NCBI GenBank assembly: GCA_003427395.1
Contig: BFEA01000228.1
Location: forward strand, 988,555-1,052,554
Direction of reading: 5' to 3'
DNA from: Chara braunii
Taxonomy: Eukaryota > Streptophyta > Charophyceae > Charales > Characeae
Length of the DNA: 64,000 bases
In this document: in pieces, positions 36,780 through 48,300 of the stretch
Numbering within the stretch: the stretch's first letter is position 1
Layout: every line of letters starts with the position of its first letter
The notes under the pieces: model-generated
Seen by the model: only the letters and a program-made list of their open reading frames with translations
What the model was told of the DNA's origin: nothing
Database searches by the model: none
Made by a program: the position numbers and the translations under genes

Positions 36780-37212
36780 AAGTGCCGAAAACCATTCCCG
36801 TCGGCTACGATTCTGGGCAGGCGGATGTTTTCCTGGTGCCAAGCGCCGCCAAGCAGTGGGGTCCTACCCTAAATGTCAGAGAAGTGGGAAACATGTCAGA
36901 TCCTTATGAGGGCATTTTCAAGCATTTTCAACTGGCATTGAACGAGGCCCCAACTCAGGCATGACACCACATGAGCTAGCTCTTGGGGACCCCTTGCAGT
37001 AGGCTAATTTGCTAGATTTGTTAGAACTGGAGATTGAAGGGGACTGGTCAGTGGAAGGGGAAGGAGGGGACGTGGGCGCTTGTGAAATGGGTGGGAAGGG
37101 CACAGGAATCAGGAATCATGGAGTAGAAGAATTGGGAGGGTGGGCAGGATGGATCGCGGGGGGGTTAGCTCTGACTTGCTGGTGGAAAAGCACCAGACAG
37201 CGCTGCCGATAA
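36780..37212 (+). pseudogene. Unidentified ORF relic upstream of the hnRNP gene
   Basis: Two overlapping frames look protein-like. Frame one includes VREVGNMSDPYEGIFKHFQ. The other, from 36910, gives GMTPHELALGDPLQ, a TAG at 37000, then ANLLDLLELEIEGDWSVEG. One stop and probably one frameshift break it. I do not recognise the family. It may be a transposon-encoded fragment. Confidence 0.35.
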
Positions 37213-38213
37213 TAGGTGGCTTGGCCCTAAATCCAGTAAAAAAGACAAAAAGAAAAAGTCTTCTTGCACGCGGCTGCCCTGTCTGTCTGATTTGCGTGCA
37301 GCGCGAAACAGCAGGCAGACAGGCAGACACGACAGGGCGTTTGTGCATGTCGGCGGTGAGTTGGTGGCTGACCTGAGAGGGGCGGGTCTGAGCTGGCGGA
37401 GTAATAGCGGGCATGACGGGCAGGTCGGGGACGGAGGGGAAGGGGGGGCCGCCGCGGGGGACACTGCGTGGTGGGGCCGTCGCGCGAGGGGGCTGGGTCC
37501 GGGTCTCTGGGGCGTGGTAGGTAGGAGCAGAGCATGTCGGACTGTGCGCGGGATGGGGGGACTTTTTTGGTCGACCCAAGTTGCCGACGAGAGCAGTTTA
37601 GGCGCCCTGGCGGGCGTCCTGTGCGCGCGCGCCTGCCGCCTGTCCGCGTCGCAGCAGGCCAGGTAGCCCCTCCCCTCCAGCACTGCGCCTTGTCCCCGAC
37701 ATCATCGGCAACAGCCAGCGGTAGGGCTTGAGGTAGTGGCGGGCGATTGAAAAATCTCTGCGCTGAACGTGACGTTCAATGTCTGCAGCAGGGAGGGCAG
37801 AGGTGAGAAGAGAACGGTCTTCTTGCACGCGGCTGCGCTGTTTGTCTGATTTGCGCTGCCCCCCTCCCTCCTGTTCGCGTCGCGCGGCGAGGGAAGCAGG
37901 AGCTCCGCGCTCAGCCCAGCAGCCGACCTACGTGAAGTCATAGAGGCGACGCTGTTCCTCCTCTTCAGACGCCAGGTCGAAGGACGCAGTCTAGGCACTG
38001 CTTTTGCAGCAGTGCCATTCGCGGCTCTTTACGGTCTTCCATCTCCATCTCCAACGCCGCGCTTCGCTGTGGGAGCGAGCTTTTGACATTCCTCTCTCGT
38101 CGAACTTCAGGCAATCCTGAGTCGCCTCCCTTCTCGCTCATTGTTGGTTGGTGGTGGCTGTAATTGTGGATCCCAACTCCGACGACATCGCTGCTGCTGT
38201 CAATCTCGTCGTC
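37150..38213 (+). promoter_or_regulatory. Presumed promoter and 5' UTR of the hnRNP gene
   Basis: This is the GC- and CpG-rich kilobase immediately before the hnRNP start codon, in contrast to AT-rich DNA further left. A roughly 40-bp segment is present twice (about 37256-37300 and 37818-37856; shared core CTTCTTGCACGCGGCTG). I see no clear TATA box, and the transcription start cannot be placed. The reading frame upstream of the ATG stays open without an in-frame ATG nearby. The assignment rests on position and composition only. Confidence 0.45.
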
Positions 38214-39320
38214 ATGGACACAGACCAGGGGTACGCGATATCCGTGGCGATGTGCTTGCTCCCTGCCCTGTATTTCTGATCGTAGCCTTCCCTTTTTCTG
38301 TGATTGCCACCACCTTGTCATACGCTTTTCGACTATTTGCCTGTTTAGTATTGCATTCGGACCACTGACACCACAAATTTCCTTTTTCTGACTGTTTGGG
38401 AGCTCGTCTTATGCAGAGATCAGAGAGCTGTAGAGGCCGGGTGGGCTCGAGAGAGGAGGGAGAGTCGTTTTCTCTCGAACGAGACTCCGCTCGTCGTTGA
38501 ATGTACTACACACCCGTTAGGTCGTGATGGGGTTCGGTGTCGGGCGAATTGGCAGTGTTTGCCTTGATGGGCTCGGTTTCGTCTCGTTGGATGTCCACTC
38601 TGCTGCGTTGATTACTGTCCCTCGATGTCAATTGTGGTCATCATATCATCTTGTGTATGTATGCTAATTAATTTCCCTTCAGAGGTTGATTACAATCAAA
38701 TCTGTTCTCTGGCAATCATTATAATTCACCGTGTGGTTTGTCAATTTGTCGGAGTTGTTTGCACGTGGTGTGTATAGTCCATGGTTGTTCTTCTGCGAGG
38801 GGGCTTTTGCGGGCACGATCTTTTGACGGGCAACCGTAGTCTCAGTTTGTTTGAGGTAGTCTAATATTAATTTGAATTGTTTCTATTTTTTGTCAGGAAA
38901 TTGTTCATCGGTGGAATATCATGGGAGACGACGGAAGGTTTGTAGCTTTCACCTCGTTTCTCGAGTTGTTGGCCTGCATATGATTGATTATAGGGGTTGC
39001 TGCTTGCGGTTTTTCGTGTGGGTTATCGGATTGCTTGGTTGCTCGAAGGGTGGCAGGGGGGAAGGAAAGAGGGGAGGGGGGGAGGGAGGGGTGGCGGGGC
39101 GCTCTGAATTTGGAAGGAATATGAATCTGATTCGTAGGTAGAGGGGCGTGGTGGGCGTCGTTTGCGACGAGGTCGGCTCGTTTATAGGGTGTGGAAGGGT
39201 TGCTAGCCAGAATTGGCTTTTCGTAGAACATCTCGTCGTTGTGGTTTGGAGACGGGAGGGAGTGTGTTTGGGTTGGAATGTGTGAGATCTAGAGGGTTAT
39301 ATGTACCCGGACACGCACAG

Positions 39321-39367
<47 letters not shown>

Positions 39368-42300
39368 ATCTGGAAGATGTTTTAACTGGTTGTTGTTTAT
39401 GTTGCAGAAAAGCTGAAAGAGTATTTCGAGAGATACGGCGAGGTTGTGGAGACGATTATAATGAAGGACAGGGCCACGGGTAGGGCTCGCGGATTCGGGT
39501 TTGTCATCTTTGCGGACCCTGCCGTTGCCGATCGAGTGGTTGCAGAGAAGCATACGATCGATGGGAGACAGGTGAGATGACGAATGTGATGATGGTGACT
39601 GAGCCGATGGCATTGGTCAATATTTCTAGTCGTCTGTTCATTGTGACTGAGCTCTCTATCATGTCGTCTGTTCATTGTTATGGATGATACGGTTTGATAC
39701 CTAAAATGAGGGGGCCTTATCTTATTCAAGTACTATGTTGGTTATTAGTTCGTGGGCATGACTGTGGTGCAAAGGGTGGTCTCTGATTCTTGCCAGATGG
39801 CCCTAATCCATTTCTTTGGAAAGCGACGGTTCGCTGCTGGTTGGCGGAAACGGAGGAGGAGGTTATGTGAGGTCTCTGGGAATCCGACGGGACGGTGTCA
39901 TGCTGAGCAGAGTTGGAAGTCGACGAAGCGGGGGTGTACACACGGGGGCGCGGCGAGGATGTGACGGCGAGGGTAGAGTAATGTGATAGTGTTTGAAGCA
40001 ACGGCGATGAACGGGGAAAAACAGAAAACGTTGTCCTGAAATCAAGGGTTTCTCGTCGACTTCTGGGGGGTGCGCCGTGGAATTAGGTTAAACGATCTCG
40101 GGGTGTGGCGCGATTGTGAGGGGAATGTGGGAGGGGTTCAAGAGAGCGGTGATTGTAGGGGGAGTGCGGTCGGGGATCAAGAGATACTGTAGTAGGTGGT
40201 GCAACGAAGCGAACTGGGAGCGTCAGGGAGAAAGAGGTGCCGAGACGGTGCGAGTATGGAGGAAAGCCGCTACACGAAAGGAATGTGGAGGAGGGTGTTC
40301 CGGAGAGAACACGTGCAAACGTCGATAGCGAGATGGGAGAGGTGTGCGTTAGCGGCCAAATAAGAACGTGAAAGGCGCAGGAAAGCGGCGAAAAGAGATG
40401 TGCGGCGAGAGGGTGATATGATTATCATGCGCGGCGCACCGCGTATTTGAGGGGATCAGAGGAACAGAGAAGTGGAGATGGTAAATTATGAGAGGGGTGA
40501 GTCGATTAAAACTGATGATGTAGTAAGTGGGGAGGGGAAGCGTTTGCGGACGAAATATCGCAGATGTAGGGGCGACTGATTAGATTCTGGCGGACTAGAG
40601 AAGTGAGGGTAGGGGGATGGTAGGGGGTCGGTAGGGGGGGGTGGTAGGTCAGCGAAATTCGGAATTTATGTTCCGGAGGAGGTGGAGAAAGCAATGATGA
40701 GACGCCTTGTTCGCCGGTAAGAGAGAAGCGGACTTCCATCTTCAGTGAACACAACGCACTCACGACTGTTTGAGACTGGAAAAATGGCTTGTATACACTC
40801 ATAGTCGCGTTATGTTCGGGAAAGACGGGGCAGTCTGAAGTGGATGGGACTGATGAAGCGGGGGAAACTGACGAGGAGTGGGCGAGGCTGTCGAGGAGCG
40901 AGCGGGTCGTCGGGCGATCCTTTTTTCTCGGGAGATTGACTGGCGTTTGCTACTGAGGATGGCGGATTTATGAATTGTGGAAGGGTGTGTGCTTCGATGA
41001 CAAGTCGGCGGCAACAGACGTGTGCACGCCATCGCGCTGATGGGTGATGGATATTGAAGTGCATGAACCGAAAGGTTCGATGAGGATGGTATGAGGAGTG
41101 ACTGTGCGTTGATCTCCAGCGAGGAAGACCTGCGCGCGCAGTCTTCGGACGTAGGTCGTGAAGGCCTCCGCGCGCAGTCCGGCGCTGGTCGGCGGAATTG
41201 AACGCATCAAGTCGTCGAGAGTCGAGCAGGAAGTGAAGGGGTTGATGGTCGGGGAGTGACGATTATGGTATGTAGGCAGTTGTCAGCGGAGGATGGGAGG
41301 CTGTTGGGGAGGTGCGTGAGCAATCGAAGATGTTCGTAGGAGAGGGAGGGGATGTCTGAACTGAATTGGGGAGGCTGAGCGAGGGGTGAAGGAAGAGGTC
41401 GATGTCATGGGGGCGGCGTATGGAGGACTAGATGGATTGAGAGGAGGGTGGAAAGGTGAAGGTGAATTTGACGAGAGGAGGATCCTTAGGAGATTAGATA
41501 GAAGGATGTGGTGCAGTGCCACAGGTTGATCGAGGATTAGGTTGCACGAGTGGGCGTACCGACAGGGATGTGCATGGGGTGGTTGGCTCACTGAACTCGG
41601 GTAAGTGGGTGGAAGGCAGAGTGAGTGAAATGGGTGGGACGGAGAAAAACGCGCGTTTGGAGTCAGGTGCAAAATTGGGAGCGCGTTGTTTGAATGATTG
41701 TAGAGAGGCAGGTAGTTGATGAAAGGATGGAAAGCCGTGGAGAGGCAGGGGATTTTCCATTTCGGGCGGAAGTCTGGAGATGCAGTGAAGAACAATGACA
41801 GGAGAGTCTGGGAGGTAGGTAGGGATGGCGCGCATGCGGGGGAAAGGGAGCGGTGAGCCCGTGACTGTGTTTGAAGGTAGGGAATTGCACGACAGGGAGG
41901 GACCACAGAGCTTACGTGGTTGTGGGCGGAGTGGGTAAATGAGCATGCGATCGATAGAGGGAAAAGCATATGAGGGTTTCTTTGTCACTGTGTGCAGGGT
42001 CTCTGTTCGTGGAGAGAATGTGTTGGGGCGACATATGGAGGGAGGGAACCGGATTACAGATATGTTGATGATTGGAAGATACGGAAGTCTCGTGCTTGAA
42101 GGGGACTGTGGGGCAATGAGATGCTTGTTGGGCGATATGATGTGGTGGTTTATATGTTGACTATGTTCGTAGCACCGCCTGAGCCTAACTAGTTGTCTCT
42201 GTGTGAAGGTCGAAGCGAAAAAGGCCGTGCCGAAGGATGAACAGCAGAATATGCATAGGAGCAGCTCCAGCGGGCCTGGACAAGCCGGTCAGACGCGGAC

Positions 42301-45300
42301 AAAGAAGATTTTTGTTGGTGGTTTGGCGTCCTCGGTGACTGAAGGTAATTACGATGCATATGTGATTTCTCGTTTTTCGTCTGTTGCTTACATGCGTGTT
42401 AGTTTTATCTTAGGCTTTGCCGTTCTTACCTTATTGCGCTTGTTCGCCGCACGCTTCTTTCTCACGCGTCTTGGGTGAATTCTGTATATCCTTGCTTCTG
42501 TTTGATGGATTTAACAGATTGTGCTGCGTCGCTATGATTTACTATTGATCGGTTTTAACGGATTGTATTGCGTCGTTATAATTCACTATGGTCTTCCCGC
42601 GAATACGTTGAATGTGGACGAGTTATCCCTGTAATTTCGTTCTGGTGTGCGTCATGTGGTGGGGGAGGGCCGTGGTGCTCTACCACCGAATTCACACGAA
42701 CAGAGCGCCCGGTCATCTTTGCTGCATCTGGTCTGAAATTTGGCCCAAATATAGATATAATGAGTGGGCGTTCTCTCCGGATGAAGACGATTGTTGCATG
42801 TAGATGGAAGACGTGCTCTCTGGCTAGTAGATTGCCCCGCTAATCAGTGCTAGCGGTGTCTGCTCTTACCAGCACTCCTAGCACCTGCTCGAGTTCGTTC
42901 TAAAAAAAATAAAAATAAAAAATAAAATTGCCCTGCTAATGCAGACGATTTGATTACGTAGGTCAGTCGTGTGATAGCAAGTCGTTTGTTACCCTTATCT
43001 CGGTGAATAGGTTCCTGACCGACGTTCGTGATGGGACTGACGAAGGTACGACGGACTATCTGATTGACTCGGGGCTTTTGGTGGTTCTCAAACGAGTCAT
43101 TGACTGAGAACCGGGCGCTGCGCTTTGGGCGAGAGCAGGTTTTCCACGTAGTTTTTTTGGCGCACTCGATAAAGGTAGGTTTTGTCCTTGTCCTTGCGGT
43201 ACTCGTGTGCAAACGCGCGATTCGTCGAGACATGCCGGGTTGCGCTGATTTCCAAGAACTCGGTATCTTTGCATTAATTGACGCAGATCTCTCGTTTGAT
43301 GCCATGGAACTCTTTCATGTACTGATGACACTTCTGAACCCCGGAACTTTTTTTCATCTTGTAGGGTAAGATACCTTGAACCTTGTCGACGCCGTTCTGT
43401 GGGCTAATTTTACATAGGAAGTCACTGGAAATGGCAGTTGTGGATGGTCTTCGGGGCGAGTGAGCTAGGGGAGTAAATGAAGTCACTGGAAATGGCAGTA
43501 GTGGATGGTGGTTCGGGGCGAGTGAGCTAGGGGAGTAAATGAAGTCACTGGTAATGGCAGTAGTGGATGGTGGTCTTCAGGGCGAGTGAGCGAGGGGAGG
43601 AAATGTTGTGAGTTGCGTTGATGCTAGGAGAAGTTGGAAATAGACTTTCGAGAGAATTCGAGAGGATTTGAAGAGTCGTTTTCCGCTGGCCGGTTGCGAT
43701 GTGACGTCGTGAAGTATTATTACAGAAGCGTGACAGGTTATCTCAGTTTCTACCCGGGGGTCACGTGACCGTGTGAGGTGGTCGCGTGACCGTGTGAGGT
43801 TGGGTTCACGCGCAGTGATTCGTTTTGTTTATGGAAAATCTCAAACGAGTTTTTTATTCCTCTTTTATTTGGACCCGTTCAATGTCAGTCGCGAGCGAGT
43901 GGGTTTTTTCCTTTTTTTTTGACGACTTCTCGATTAATGCGCGTCATCCTTGCACAGGGGCTATGGTAATGTTCTCTGTATTCTTGCACTTCGCGAGTGG
44001 GTGTTTTCTGTTTTTTTTCTTCTTTTTTGGGACTACTTCTCGATTAATGCGTGTCATCCTTGCGCAGAGGCTATGGTAGTCTTCTCTGTATCGTTCCAAT
44101 TCGCGAGTGTTTTTTTTTTTTTTTTCCCTTTCTGTTTTGGGCTACTTCTCGATTAATGCGTGTCATCCTTGCACAGGGGCTATGCTAATGTTCTCTGTAT
44201 CGTTCGAATTCCCGAGTGTTTTTTTTTTGTTTTCCTCTCTTCTTTTGGGACCATTTCGCACTTAAAGTGTGTCATCCTTGCGCAGGGGCCATTTGCTAAT
44301 TAGCCTTCTCTATGTCGTTCCAATTTTAACGGATGTCCGGAAGAACGCGAATGGGTGGGTGTTTTACCTGTTCCGTTGCAAAATTGTCCTCTCTTCTTCC
44401 TCCTTTTTTTTTATATCCATCTCTTCTTTTCTTCTTTCGTTGTGAACGTTATTTTTAGAGCGCAGTTTTTGTGTTGAGTAGTGTTGTTTTCTGTCGATTT
44501 GATGGTTTGCCGTTGAGTACATTGTTTTTCTGTCCAGTTGTGATGTTTTTCATATCGTGTTTTGTTTTGTTTTACGTCGCAGAGGACTTCAAGAAATATT
44601 TTGAGCAATTCGGGACAATTACCGATGTTGTGGTCATGTACGACCATACTACTCAGAGGCCGCGCGGATTTGGCTTTATTACCTTCGACAACGAGCAGGC
44701 TGTGGAGAAAGTACTCCAGAAGTCGTTCCACGAGCTGAATGACAAGACTGTAAGTCTCAATTGCCTTTTTCAATGAAAGTCTCTCTAGTTTTCTCCCTTC
44801 TCTGCGGTTCTTCCTCCCCTTTACGCTGCTGTGCCGCCTCCCTTTTTCCTGTCTGTTTCATTATGGTGTATTCGTCCGCCGTGCATGATTTCCATGATGC
44901 TGTATCCGTCGTTGTCGCTCTCCGTTCGCGCGCCGAATTCCACCTTAGTCTATTTTTTGGCGCGCAATTTTGTTTCCCGGTAGTTTCTTTCGCGCGCAAG
45001 TTCGTCACCCCGTAGTCTGTCTTTTTCGTTCGCGTGTACTTTTTTTTGTAATCTACTCAATCTCTGAGTTTTTGGGTCCACCTTCCTCTATTTTCTCTCC
45101 TGTCTATTTCGTTTGCATGTACCCCTTTCTGTATCAGCTTAATTTATCCAAACATTTCTCGTCCGCCTGTGTATTTATTTTTGTTCGTGTTTTCCTCTCA
45201 AGTCGGTTCCTTGGCTCCCCGTTTGTTGTATCTCGATACTCCCCTCGCTCCCGCCTATCCCTCAGTGCCTACCCCGCTCCATTCAATTCTCCTGATTTGT

Positions 45301-48300
45301 TCCATCGTTATTGTTCTGCCCCTTGAGTGTCGAATATTCCCATTTTTTTTACAACCTCCTATGACCCGTCCTTCGCTCCCGTTACTCGTTAATATTCTCT
45401 ATTTGCCCTGTCTCTACTCCATTCTCTTGACCTCATTTGCATGGTCTGTTGTCTCTTTTGTCTGATCTCTATCTCTCTCTCTCCACAGTTCCTTCGGTGT
45501 TTCGGCTCATTTTAGTGTTTCTCTTGACCTCGTTCTCTACTCCATTCTCTTGATCTCATTTGCATGGTCTGTTGTCTCTTTTGTCTGATCTCTATCTCTC
45601 TCTCTCCACAGTTCCTTTGGTGTTTCGGCTCATTTTAGTGTTTCTCTTGACCTTATTTTGCATGGTCTGCTGGCTCTTTTGTCTGATCTCTATTCTCTCT
45701 CTCTCCACAGTTGCTTCGGTGTTTCGGCTCATTTCAGTGTAATGTGAGGGCCTCGCAGTAAACCTAATTCTCATATCTACATGAGACTACATCCTTAATT
45801 GTGTTCCTCGTCTTACCCTCTTCCGGCATGCCGCGTCGAAGTCCCATCCCATTTTGGAGAGCGTTTGTAAGCATGTACTGATTTTCTACCGCACTTTTGT
45901 CCACCGTTCTCCTAGTCCCTTTTTTTTTCTTCTGCTTCGAGCTCTCGTCCATTCGACTGCATAATCCTCGGTCCATGCCTATGAAGACCTCGAGGTTCTC
46001 ATTTCGTCGATCAGCTCGGTTGTCGTTTGCAGACACTTTATCCGCTTCCTGACCTCTCTCTCCGTGCTTGCTTGGGGGTTGTGTGTGCACTATGTTTTAT
46101 TTTTGGACCTCTTTTCCTTCGCGATAAGTTCCCTTACCGCTACCGTCTTCACCCGAGTCAAACGCCCGGTCATTATCGCCGCATCTGGTCTGAAAGTTGG
46201 CCCAAATACAGCTCTAATGACGGGGCGTTCTATTCGGTTGAAGACGGCAGTCCGTCCGTAGGCTGTAGGCCCAAGGAGGGGTACTCCCTGGTGTTTTACT
46301 TCCGCTGTTTTCCCTCAATTTTATGGCCACCCTTTTTCAGTCGAGCTTTGTTTGATTCCTTCTCTGTCGCTGTTGGTGACGTGCAGTTTCACAAGCACGT
46401 CTGCACCTCTTCTCCGCGACATCGTCTTTGCCTCTTCGCTTCCCCTCTTCCCCTCTTCCCCTCTTTTCTTCTGCTCTACCCCCGTTACTGAACTCCCTCG
46501 CCAGTCCGCTCTGGTGTAATCCTTCTCAGTGACCTTGAATGTCGCTGCAAACGGATTTTTTTTTTTTTTTTTGTGTAAATCTAAAAGTTTGGACCATTTC
46601 TCGATTTATGCGTGTCATCCTTGCGCAGGGGCCATTGCTGCAAACGGATTTTGCAGCAATGTTTTTCTTTTGCTGCTCAGTGTGGATGTGCAGCCATTCT
46701 AAATTTGTTCGTGGGTGGACCATAATGACCGCGTTCTCCTGCCGCAAATACAGCTACAATGACCGGGCGTTCTGTTTGCGTGTACGGTGTCCGAATATGC
46801 GGTCACTTGTCTCGATAACGTCGTGTAGAACATCAATAGCTTAATTGAATTTGCGGTTTTATTTTGGCAGAGTGTTGCTGGTTTTGGTCTCAGCCTTCTA
46901 GATCGTAAGGGAAAGGACATGCAACAACGACTTATGGCCCGATGGCGGTGGTCATGTCTTCTGGCTACCCGATTCTCTATCCGAGTGCTGGTTTTACGAC
47001 GTGTTGGTTTGCGTGGCTTCAGACCGGGACGTAGTGCTCACACTGAGTAGTTCTGCTTCAGCGCACTGGCGCTATTTCTCCCCGTCCGATCGAGGATTTT
47101 ATGTATGCTATGAACAATCTCTTTTTTCGCGTTGTGTCCTGAAACGATGAGAAGATGAATCCTTTTCCGGAGTTGTCTCCTCGTCTTTGTGCTTGAGTGT
47201 TTTCTTGTGTGGTGTCGAGTTGATATTTATTTTTTTGCGTTCTATTTGTGGAAGGAGTGGTCGGTTGAGTTGCGGACGCTTATAAAGACCTGGTTTCCAG
47301 CAAGATCCGAAGCCGGGTGATGGCCCTAGTACCACCATGGAGATTGGGAGGATTCCCGTCTTCGTGACGCTCCATTGTGAAATACAGAATTGCAAGTTGA
47401 TTCGGAAGCATCATGCGTGATATCAGTTTGTCCTTGTGCCTGGCAAGTGTTATCGTGCTGTGATCGTGTACAGAGGAGGTANNNNNNNNNNNNNNNNNNN
47501 NNNNNNNNNNNNNNNNNNNNNNNNNNNNNNNNNNNNNNNNNNNNNNNNNNNNNNNNNNNNNNNNNNNNNNNNNNNNNNNNNNNNNNNNNNNNNNNNNNNN
47601 NNNNNNNNNNNNNNNNNNNNNNNNNNNNNNNNNNNNNNNNNNNNNNNNNNNNNNNNNNNNNNNNNNNNNNNNNNNNNNNNNNNNNNNNNNNNNNNNNNNN
47701 NNNNNNNNNNNNNNNNNNNNNNNNNNNNNNNNNNNNNNNNNCAATTTCTCAGACACGAATGAATGAATGCGCTATGGAGGCATCTGTGACAGTATATGTA
47801 TGGTTTGTGTATGTGTATGCATATCCTTTGTGGTTTTAGTATAAATAATATGCTGTGTATATACCCTACATGTACGGCTGCCCTATATCTGAATTCTATT
47901 CGCTGTACCTGTTTCACCCAATTCTCTAATCTGATCGGCCCATCCTACCGTCTTCACCCGAATAGAACGCCCGGTCATTATAGCTGTATTTGGCACAACT
48001 TTCAGCCCAGATACGGCGATAATTACCGGGCGTTCTATTCGGGTGAAGACGGTAGGGCCTAGAACGACGGAGCGTATTTGAAAAAGTGTCCATCGTTTTT
48101 TTTTATATATCGTTTATATTCTACGAGTTTGCAGTGTACTGAACCATGGTTGATATGAGTGTAGTTTTTCCGTCTGCCCGGTGGCTTTTACGTTGTCAAG
48201 GCTATGGTTGTGCGGCTTTGAGGGTCTGGTTTTCTGTGTTGGATCTGTGGTCGTGCGAGTCTTAGTCGAGGTGTGTGTATGGTGGCTGTGATTAATTCGA

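Larger units (their letters stand above)
42345..44582 (+). other. hnRNP intron 4, with MITE, 61-bp repeats and U6 cluster
   Basis: A 2.2-kb phase-1 intron. It contains a hairpin MITE (42681-42792), three tandem units of about 61 bp (43418-43602), two short CACGTGAC/CGCGTGAC repeats near 43760-43800, and four U6-derived copies in tandem (43921-44346). The acceptor is TTACGTCGCAG. Confidence 0.85.

Noticed and set aside
37165-37683. 172-aa and 156-aa Pro/Ala/Arg-rich open frames on the minus strand
   Set aside because: By-products of the GC-rich promoter region. No domain and overlapping several other frames.
41283-41969. 228-aa open frame on the minus strand
   Set aside because: It lies in the G-rich intron 3 of the hnRNP gene. 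The Pro/Ser/His composition follows from base bias, and no motif is present.
44411-44773. 120-aa minus-strand open frame
   Set aside because: Overlaps hnRNP exon 5 in antisense and has no independent support.
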